This document shows, one piece after another, positions 6,521 to 11,506 of a stretch of DNA of 11,506 bases. The notes beneath the pieces were generated by a model. The model did not search any database. It had not been told where the DNA came from and was given only the letters and a program-made list of their open reading frames with translations. The stretch is from Aequorivita sp. (GTDB taxonomy: Bacteria; Bacteroidota; Bacteroidia; Flavobacteriales; Flavobacteriaceae): contig NVXN01000001.1 in the NCBI GenBank assembly GCA_002733915.1, forward strand, positions 311,887 through 323,392, written 5' to 3'. Every line of letters begins with the position of its first letter. The first letter of the stretch is position 1. The position numbers were made by a program, and so were the translations under genes.

Positions 6521-7075
6521 CCGTTTATGCGCCAGTGCTTTTTTGCAGAGAAAGTAAAAGAAAAAGGCAAATAAGGTTCCAACCAGTGCCCCCACAAAAA
6601 TATCACTTGGGTAATGCACGCCCACATAAATCCGGCTCATTACAAAAATAAGCGGCCATATATATGCGAGGTATATCCAGTTTGTAAATTTTCGCAACAC
6701 CAAGACCATAAAAGTGGTTATCGCAAAACTGGAGGAAGCATGGCCCGAAAAGAAACTGTAATTGGTTGGCTTCTGCAAAATACGGATTAATTCTCCCAAA
6801 GCCTCTACATTATTGGGCCGCAAACGCGCAACATAATCTTTTACAAAACCTGTAAAAAATATGGTTATACCAAAGGTCAATAATAAGAAAAAGGCAACTG
6901 TTGGACCTTTTTTCCATTTATAGTAGTAAAAAATGAGTATAAAGAAGAAAACAAATAATGGGGTCCAGCTTTCAATTTGTGTAACATAGATCCAAAAGCT
7001 ATCGAAATGTTCAAAACCTAAACTATTTAGATAAATAAACAGATCCCTATCCCATTGCTTAAGGGTTTCCAGCAT
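6503..7075 (-). CDS. PAP2-family membrane phosphatase
   Basis: An integral membrane phosphatase of 190 residues, likely acting on lipid phosphates such as undecaprenyl pyrophosphate or phosphatidic acid derivatives. The three-part PAP2 signature is complete: KDYVARLRP (79-87, K-x6-RP), SGH (110-112) and SR-x5-H-x3-D (147-158: Ser147, Arg148, His154, Asp158). Hydrophobic segments lie at about 38-52, 58-78, 115-127, 133-147 and 158-176, giving a five- to six-pass protein with the active site on one face. The ATG immediately follows the tatA stop with no gap, so the two are almost certainly co-transcribed and translationally coupled. The specific substrate cannot be assigned. Confidence 0.9.
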   Translation of the reverse strand: MLETLKQWDRDLFIYLNSLGFEHFDSFWIYVTQIESWTPLFVFFFILIFYYYKWKKGPTVAFFLLLTFGITIFFTGFVKDYVARLRPNNVEALGELIRILQKPTNYSFFSGHASSSFAITTFMVLVLRKFTNWIYLAYIWPLIFVMSRIYVGVHYPSDIFVGALVGTLFAFFFYFLCKKALAHKRLIDNS

Positions 7076-7363
7076 TTAAAACTTTCTTTTTATTGGGCCT
7101 GTAATTTCATCAACCTCATCTTTTACTTGGTCTATCTCCTTCCGAACATCTTTGGTAATATCTATATCAATGCCTTGTTTTTCAGCACTTTTTGTAATTT
7201 CAGATTTAATATCGTTGGTAGCGTCTTTTACCTGTCGCATCGCTTTGCCCATTCCTCGAGCAATCTCTGGTATTTTGTCAGCACCAAAGACCAAAAGCAC
7301 GATGAAAAGGATAAAACCTATTTCGGCACCGCTAATAAAAAGAAAAATTGCCTGTGAAATCAT
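7076..7363 (-). CDS. tatA: Sec-independent translocase subunit TatA/TatE
   Basis: Pore-forming component of the twin-arginine pathway, which exports folded proteins across the inner membrane. The 95-residue protein has the expected layout: one N-terminal membrane helix (about 5-26, with GAEI before FILFIVLLVFG), the FG hinge at 26-27, the amphipathic helix DKIPEIARGMGKAMRQVK (about 29-46), then a charged, flexible and mainly acidic tail. TatB is a possible alternative, but the length and the hinge favour TatA. The ATG at 7363 is only four bases from a -7 promoter box, suggesting leaderless translation. It is the first gene of a two-gene unit with the PAP2 phosphatase. Confidence 0.9.
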   Translation of the reverse strand: MISQAIFLFISGAEIGFILFIVLLVFGADKIPEIARGMGKAMRQVKDATNDIKSEITKSAEKQGIDIDITKDVRKEIDQVKDEVDEITGPIKRKF

Positions 7364-7367
7364 GGTG

Positions 7368-7375
7368 CAAATATA
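7368..7375 (-). promoter_or_regulatory. -7 promoter element of tatA (TAnnTTTG)
   Basis: Read on the minus strand the bases are TATATTTG, a full match to the Bacteroidota -7 consensus. Only four bases separate it from the start codon, so transcription should begin at or within a few bases of the ATG, giving a leaderless mRNA. No perfect -33 TTG is seen; the expected position falls in the degenerate central unit of a heptamer array. Confidence 0.6.
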
Positions 7376-7378
7376 CTA

Positions 7379-7413
7379 ATGAGTTATGAGTTATAACAGA
7401 TGAGTTATGAGTT
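7379..7413 (-). repeat. Five-unit heptamer array upstream of tatA
   Basis: On the plus strand the units are ATGAGTT (7379), ATGAGTT (7386), ATAACAG (7393), ATGAGTT (7400) and ATGAGTT (7407): four perfect heptamers and a degenerate central one in continuous 7-base phase. The array ends three bases upstream of the tatA -7 element and covers the place where the -33 region should be. Unit gain or loss would change promoter spacing or context. Confidence 0.8.
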
Positions 7414-7436
7414 TTTATAAAAATCGTTTAATACAA

Positions 7437-7472
7437 AAAACCCTTCTACAAAAGATTTTGAAGAAGGGTTTT
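7437..7472 (-). terminator. Intrinsic terminator of the M1 peptidase unit
   Basis: An 11-bp perfect stem (AAAACCCTTCT at 7437-7447 with AGAAGGGTTTT at 7462-7472) encloses a loop that itself can extend the helix (CAAA at 7449-7452 with TTTG at 7457-7460). On the minus strand the hairpin is followed by a run of six T, matching a rho-independent terminator 18 bases after the peptidase stop codon. The A-rich left flank and T-rich right arm mean some plus-strand function is possible, but no plus-strand gene ends here. Confidence 0.85.
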
Positions 7473-7489
7473 CGGAAAGCTTTTATCAA

Positions 7490-9796
7490 TTAATCGGGAC
7501 TTGTTTGGCTTTTGAACTTATCAAAAGCACTTAATTTTTTACGCTTGGGCCAAGTGTTGTTATTTGTGTCAATGTCAGCAGTTTCCTCATTAGGATCTAC
7601 CTCAATTTTGGTAATTTCTTTTTCTGATCCAAAAAACTTACCTACAGAAGTATCATTCTTCCGCCAAATCTCTGCTGGATAGGTAATTTTTTCTGAAGTT
7701 CCATCGCTGTAGGTTAATTGTACAATTATGGGCATTGGAATCCCTCCTGGTTTTTCAAAAGTTATCTCATAGAAATAGCTTGGGTTTTTTAAATTGGCGC
7801 GCTCTTCCGCTGGAATATTATCTGCTATATATTCTTTCAAGGTTTTCACATCTTCAATTTTCACATCGCGCATGCTCTCTTCAAAATCTTCACTATCCTC
7901 TTTTACAAAATATACCAAGGGCGGCAGATCGCTCTCTTTTATACCGTTGGCATCCATCATTTGTCTGGCTTCTTTATTTATTTTAGAAGTAACGAAGAAT
8001 TTTTTAACCTCTTTCACCCCAATATCCACATAATCTGTAGTGTAAAACCACTCTCTCCAGTACCAATCCAAATCTATTGCCGAAGCATCTTCCATTGTTC
8101 TGAAAAAATCCTCGGGAGTTGGGTGTTTGAACATCCAGCGGTTTGCATAGGTTTTAAAGGCAAAGTCAAACAATTCCCGCCCCATAATTGTTTCACGAAG
8201 AATGTTAAGGGCCGTTGCAGGTTTTGCATATGCGTTTGCTCCAAAATTATAGGTGTTCAATCCTTTGGTCATAATGGGCGCCAACTGGCTTTGGTCGCCT
8301 GCCATATAGTCCACAATTTTGTTTGCAGGGCCACGACGTGAAGGAAATTTTTTATTAGGTGCTATAGCTTCAGGATATTCCTCTCCAAAATCCTGTTCGG
8401 CCACATATTGGGTAAACGTATTTAACCCCTCGTCCATCCAGGTCCATTGGCGCTCATCACTATTCACGATCATCGGAAAATAATTATGTCCTACCTCATG
8501 AATTATCACGCTTATCATTCCATATTTTGTACGGTCGCTAATGGTTCCATCTTTGTCTGGTCTTCCATAATTCCAGCAAATCATGGGGTATTCCATTCCT
8601 TGGTTTTTAGCACTTACCGAAATGGCTTTTGAGTACGGATAGTCAAAAGTCATACGTGAATAGGTTTTTAATGTACTTGCCACAGCGCGTGTTGACCAAT
8701 CTTCCCAAAGCGGGTTAGATTCTGGTGGGTACAAAGAAACTGCCATTACAGAACCACTGCCCATTTTAACGGCCATCATATCCCAAATGTATCTTCGGGA
8801 AGTTGCAAAGGCATAGTCGCGTACATTTTCTGCTTTAAACCTCCAAGTTTTCTTTGCCGTTGAAAAGCTATTCGCTGCAGCCTCGGCTTCAGTTTGTGTA
8901 ACAATAACCACGGGCTTATCAAATGATTTTTGAGCAGCTTCGTAACGATCCATCATCGTTTTGGTGAAAATTTCCTTTCTGTTTTGAAGCTCTCCGGTGG
9001 CATCCATAATATGGTCAGCAGGAACTGTAATATTTACTTCAAAATTTCCGAAAGGAAGCGCAAATTCATCCCTTCCCCAGAATTGGCTATTTTGCCAACC
9101 TTCCACATCATTGTAAACGGCCATTCGTGGATAGAACTGTGCAATTACATACCCACGATTGCCATCCTCAAAAGTTTCATACCCACTGCGGGCGCGGTCT
9201 ACTACGTGATCATTGATGTTGTACCACCATTTGATAGAAAATACAAATTTTTCGCCTGGGCTTAATTTCTTCGGCATATCAATTCGCATCATCGTTTGGT
9301 TGATAATATACTTTAAAGGGGTTCCTTTGGCGTCCTTCACCTCCAGAATATTAAAGCCTCCATCAAAAGGAGTTCCCATATAATTTTTCACAAAATTTCC
9401 AGCCATGTCACCTGGCAATGCATCAGAAGGTTCAATCAAAGGCGATTTGGAATCTTTTGCCCTTTTATTCTGGTCTAATTGCACCCATAGATATTCCAAA
9501 ACATCCGGTGAATTGTTTGTATATGTTATAGTCTCAAAACCGGAAAGCTTTTTGTTTTCGTCATCCAGCTCTATGTCCATTACATAATCCGCTTGCTGCT
9601 GGTAATAATTTGGGCCAGGGGCTCCACTTGCAGTCCTGAACATGTTTGGGGTTGAAAATTCTTCGTAAAGTTGTTTAAAACGGTTTGTGTTGTAATGACC
9701 GGGCTCACGCTTTTGGGAATCAGTTTCATCTTGCGCAGAAACTGCTCCCGCCAAAAGGAAAAGAGCCGTAAGCAAAAGGGAATTAAATAATCGCAT
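7490..9796 (-). CDS. Secreted M1-family zinc metallopeptidase (gluzincin aminopeptidase-like)
   Basis: A 768-residue exported peptidase. Residues 1-21 (MRLFNSLLLTALFLLAGAVSA) are a signal peptide leaving an N-terminal Gln. About 60-290 is the beta-rich N-terminal domain of M1 enzymes. The zinc site is complete: HEVGH (433-437) followed after 18 residues by Glu456 in WMDEGLNTF, the exact M1 spacing. The exopeptidase motif normally GAMEN appears as QGMEYP (399-404), so the Glu that anchors the substrate amino terminus may be present (Glu402) but the context differs. No T9SS sorting domain is seen at the C-terminus, which ends in a short basic tail, suggesting a periplasmic or outer-membrane-associated location. 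Likely role: breakdown of peptides for nutrition. It is the last gene of its unit and is followed by a strong terminator. Confidence 0.92.
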   Translation of the reverse strand: MRLFNSLLLTALFLLAGAVSAQDETDSQKREPGHYNTNRFKQLYEEFSTPNMFRTASGAPGPNYYQQQADYVMDIELDDENKKLSGFETITYTNNSPDVLEYLWVQLDQNKRAKDSKSPLIEPSDALPGDMAGNFVKNYMGTPFDGGFNILEVKDAKGTPLKYIINQTMMRIDMPKKLSPGEKFVFSIKWWYNINDHVVDRARSGYETFEDGNRGYVIAQFYPRMAVYNDVEGWQNSQFWGRDEFALPFGNFEVNITVPADHIMDATGELQNRKEIFTKTMMDRYEAAQKSFDKPVVIVTQTEAEAAANSFSTAKKTWRFKAENVRDYAFATSRRYIWDMMAVKMGSGSVMAVSLYPPESNPLWEDWSTRAVASTLKTYSRMTFDYPYSKAISVSAKNQGMEYPMICWNYGRPDKDGTISDRTKYGMISVIIHEVGHNYFPMIVNSDERQWTWMDEGLNTFTQYVAEQDFGEEYPEAIAPNKKFPSRRGPANKIVDYMAGDQSQLAPIMTKGLNTYNFGANAYAKPATALNILRETIMGRELFDFAFKTYANRWMFKHPTPEDFFRTMEDASAIDLDWYWREWFYTTDYVDIGVKEVKKFFVTSKINKEARQMMDANGIKESDLPPLVYFVKEDSEDFEESMRDVKIEDVKTLKEYIADNIPAEERANLKNPSYFYEITFEKPGGIPMPIIVQLTYSDGTSEKITYPAEIWRKNDTSVGKFFGSEKEITKIEVDPNEETADIDTNNNTWPKRKKLSAFDKFKSQTSPD

Positions 9797-9837
9797 ACTA
9801 ATTGGGAAGTTTAAAGTGATTTTATTTTTGATAATGT

Positions 9838-10341
9838 CTAGTTAAATTTCAGCGTGCCGTTAGGTTCATCCTTATCCAGCATCAAACTTTTACGGCTATT
9901 TGGAGTTTTGAGGTGAATTATATTTTGTTGCTCTGGAAACATTTCAAAGAGTGTTTTATTTTCTATTTCAATAGCATTCAGCGCGGTAATGTTTGTAACT
10001 TCTATATAGGCAACGAGCATATCCGTATCATACTCTTTTCCTATGTAATCAAGTTTTACGGACTTTCCATTCACATGTATTTTCAGTTTTGAAAGAATAT
10101 ATTGTTTTACATCTTCATCAGTGGTTTTGGTCTCCTTTTTGGTGCCTAATGAAAGAGAAGAATCGTAGCGCTGCTGCAGTGCATCCTCAATATCATCAAT
10201 AAATATTTTAGTTATTATTTGAAGTGATTTTTTTTCCTTTACATATTCAATTTTCGTAATGCTCACATAAAATTTGTGCGCCGTAGTGGCTGAAAATAGT
10301 GGAAAGATGAGCAATAAAAGGAGAATTCTAAAATATTTCAT
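9838..10341 (-). CDS. DUF6702 family exported protein
   Basis: A 167-residue protein of unknown function. The ATG at 10341 is chosen because it gives a clean signal peptide (MKYFRILLLLLIFPLFSATTA, then HKFYVS); a TTG at 10356 would add only five residues. The mature start HKFYVSITKIEY, the KSLQIITKIFIDDIEDAL block, the GKEYDTDMLVAYIEV strand and the late FPEQQNIIHLKT motif are the recognisable pattern of DUF6702, a family I know only from Bacteroidota and often next to an M1 peptidase gene, as here. It is probably periplasmic. The stop lies 41 bases before the peptidase start, so the two are likely co-expressed. No catalytic motif is evident; an accessory or folding role for the peptidase is inference only. 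Confidence 0.82.
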   Translation of the reverse strand: MKYFRILLLLLIFPLFSATTAHKFYVSITKIEYVKEKKSLQIITKIFIDDIEDALQQRYDSSLSLGTKKETKTTDEDVKQYILSKLKIHVNGKSVKLDYIGKEYDTDMLVAYIEVTNITALNAIEIENKTLFEMFPEQQNIIHLKTPNSRKSLMLDKDEPNGTLKFN

Positions 10342-10402
10342 ATAAAAAATAGGCAAACTAATGGAACATTAGACGGTTTCCAAAAGGCTATGTTACAAAA
10401 AA

Positions 10403-11176
10403 TTATTCTTTATTTTCTTCAGAAAGACGATTTTTGTAAATCTTCGCTTTTTCATCCAAAATTAACAGCACACTGCCGTAGTGTTCTTTTTTAAAATCAG
10501 TTTCAATGGGGGTCGTTTCAGCACAGAAAAGTAGAAAATCATATACTCTATTTTCAGGAATTTCATAGGTGGTTTTGAAAAATGGAATGGTATAATAATT
10601 TATCATTTTTGCCACGGCATTGTTTTCATATTCCCACTTTCTTCGAATTTTCAAATTTTTATAATACCCCGAAATATGCTTATACAGAGCCTCAAGGTTT
10701 ACACTAAGCGGCGTTACCGCAAAGTACATGGGCACAATTTTTTCTTCGGGCTCGCCCTTAAAGCCCGGGATTCCCACGTCGTCAAAATTTATAGGTTTTT
10801 CTGTCTTTATCTTTTTGAGATCTGCAGCAATATTTCCCGTGAGATTGGGTTTCAAAAAAACTTCATCCAGTTCGTTCACAAGTTCGGTAAGTTGTACTGT
10901 TATTACACCTTTTTCAAAAATAGCTTCCGTAACGGCCACTTTCTCTGGCATATATTTTATAGAAGAAAAAATTAGGGTATCCCTCGGTTTCACTTTTATG
11001 GTAAAATGCCCATTTTCATCGGTAATGGTGTTGAACCGTGAAGAAATGTTCAAAACGTGCACTCCGCCAATGTCAAGATCGTTGGTGATTTTTCCCTGCA
11101 GCGATTTTTCCTGTGCGGCTAGTTGAAAAAACCCCAACATGGAAAGGAGCAAAATATAAAAATTCCTTTTACTCAC
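10403..11176 (-). CDS. Exported protein with carboxypeptidase-regulatory-like beta domain
   Basis: A 257-residue exported protein starting at GTG (11174-11176). Residues 1-21 form a signal peptide (FYILLLSMLGFFQLAAQ). Residues about 25-105 match the CarboxypepD_reg-like beta-sandwich common in Bacteroidota: SLQGKITN, GVHVLNISS, TITDENGHFTIKVKPRDTLIFSS and an ITVQL strand. Such domains usually precede TonB-dependent receptors, but no plug or barrel follows; the rest is a charged mixed region with a KIRRKWEYENNAVAKMINYYT segment and a basic-acidic tail. The function is unknown. An upstream 59-residue ORF overlaps the GTG by eight bases (GTGAGTAA), and DUF6702 follows after 61 bases, so the four genes probably form one unit. 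No other in-frame start keeps the whole signal peptide, which supports the GTG. Confidence 0.8.
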   Translation of the reverse strand: MSKRNFYILLLSMLGFFQLAAQEKSLQGKITNDLDIGGVHVLNISSRFNTITDENGHFTIKVKPRDTLIFSSIKYMPEKVAVTEAIFEKGVITVQLTELVNELDEVFLKPNLTGNIAADLKKIKTEKPINFDDVGIPGFKGEPEEKIVPMYFAVTPLSVNLEALYKHISGYYKNLKIRRKWEYENNAVAKMINYYTIPFFKTTYEIPENRVYDFLLFCAETTPIETDFKKEHYGSVLLILDEKAKIYKNRLSEENKE

Positions 11177-11348
11177 CTCGTTCTTTATATTCCTTGCACT
11201 TTATAAAAAGAAAATCAACTGCTTTGACTTCCGAAACATCAAAATTTGCCGCGATCAAATCAGTACTGAAACGCTGTTGAATATTTTTATTTATCGTGCT
11301 TTGGGTCTCTTGCAGCCCTAATAATAATAGAAGCGGTCTTTTTGTCAT
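11169..11348 (-). CDS. Small unrecognised ORF, 59 residues, coupled to the next gene
   Basis: An uninterrupted frame begins with an ATG (11346-11348) that is directly preceded by an in-frame TGA, so it is a whole ORF and not the tail of a larger gene. It starts MTKRPLLLLLGLQETQ, has a polar middle (NKNIQQRFSTDLIAA), and ends FLFIKCKEYKERGE. The N-terminal five-leucine stretch is too short for a normal membrane helix or signal peptide. Its last eight bases overlap the start of the GTG-initiated gene (GTGAGTAA), a typical coupling arrangement, which is the best argument that it is translated. I do not recognise the family; a spurious ORF is possible. Confidence 0.5.
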   Translation of the reverse strand: MTKRPLLLLLGLQETQSTINKNIQQRFSTDLIAANFDVSEVKAVDFLFIKCKEYKERGE

Positions 11349-11414
11349 TCACTAAAAATACGGATTAGTTTTGTTAGGGAAAAGGTAAAGTTTTGGATGG
11401 TGGGTGTTAAAGTT

Positions 11415-11491
11415 AGGTATAGCTTATTGTAACTATTTTGGTTAATAATGTTGGAATTTATCCTGCTTATCTTAGCTTTTCAGCTATACCT
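11415..11491. repeat. 10-bp perfect inverted repeat at right edge
   Basis: AGGTATAGCT (11415-11424) and AGCTATACCT (11482-11491) are exact reverse complements separated by 57 bases of AT-rich sequence without an ORF. It could be the ends of a small non-autonomous element, an operator pair, or part of an RNA structure for a gene beyond the window. Nothing else is seen in 11349-11506. Confidence 0.5.
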
Positions 11492-11506
11492 GTAAGTCAT
11501 TTAGAT

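Noticed and set aside
7735..9587. Several plus-strand open frames opposite the M1 peptidase
   Set aside because: They are antisense shadows of a gene with complete M1 motifs and show no domain or compositional sign of coding.
10342..10356. TTG start of the DUF6702 gene
   Set aside because: It adds five residues before an ATG that already begins a good signal peptide.

Overview
The window reads as chromosomal DNA of a member of the Bacteroidota, most likely the Flavobacteriaceae. It is AT-rich and lacks Shine-Dalgarno sequences before starts. It encodes a secreted protein with a type IX secretion (T9SS) sorting domain, a DUF6702 protein and a flavobacterial-type secreted M1 peptidase, and has a TAnnTTTG-type -7 promoter element. 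No rRNA, tRNA, CRISPR array, transposase or integrase was seen. No non-coding stretch exceeds 300 bases; the longest are 11349-11506, 7364-7489, 3831-3944 and 2344-2447.

Left half, plus strand (1-6520): a tryptophan/kynurenine catabolic cluster of the 2-aminomuconate (3-hydroxyanthranilate) route. In order it holds the 3' end of kynurenine 3-monooxygenase, a RidA-fold 2-aminomuconate deaminase, 2-aminomuconic semialdehyde dehydrogenase, a divergent SDR protein, 2-amino-3-carboxymuconate-6-semialdehyde decarboxylase (ACMSD) and a class I O-methyltransferase. The enzymes cover kynurenine to 3-hydroxykynurenine and then aminocarboxymuconate semialdehyde to aminomuconate semialdehyde, aminomuconate and oxalocrotonate. 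Kynureninase and 3-hydroxyanthranilate dioxygenase are needed in between and are not in the window; they may lie to the left. A BspA-like repeat surface protein with a T9SS tail sits in the middle of the cluster, flanked by non-coding DNA that on its downstream side carries an inverted pair of a short dispersed-looking repeat.

Right half, minus strand (6503-11348): two transcription units. The upstream one runs from a 59-residue unrecognised ORF, through a GTG-started carboxypeptidase-regulatory-like-domain protein and a DUF6702 protein, to a large exported M1 metallopeptidase, and closes with a strong intrinsic terminator at 7437-7472. The second is tatA followed with no gap by a PAP2 membrane phosphatase, which ends tail-to-tail with the O-methyltransferase and overlaps it by 18 bases. 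The tatA promoter region holds a heptamer repeat and a -7 box placed so close to the start codon that the mRNA is probably leaderless.

The most unusual items are a perfect palindrome embedded in the coding N-terminus of the deaminase, an SDR lacking the YxxxK catalytic pair, the surface-protein gene interrupting a catabolic cluster, a plus-strand hairpin that pairs fully only with G-U wobbles, and the heptamer array at the tatA promoter. I do not see a clear new multi-gene system.
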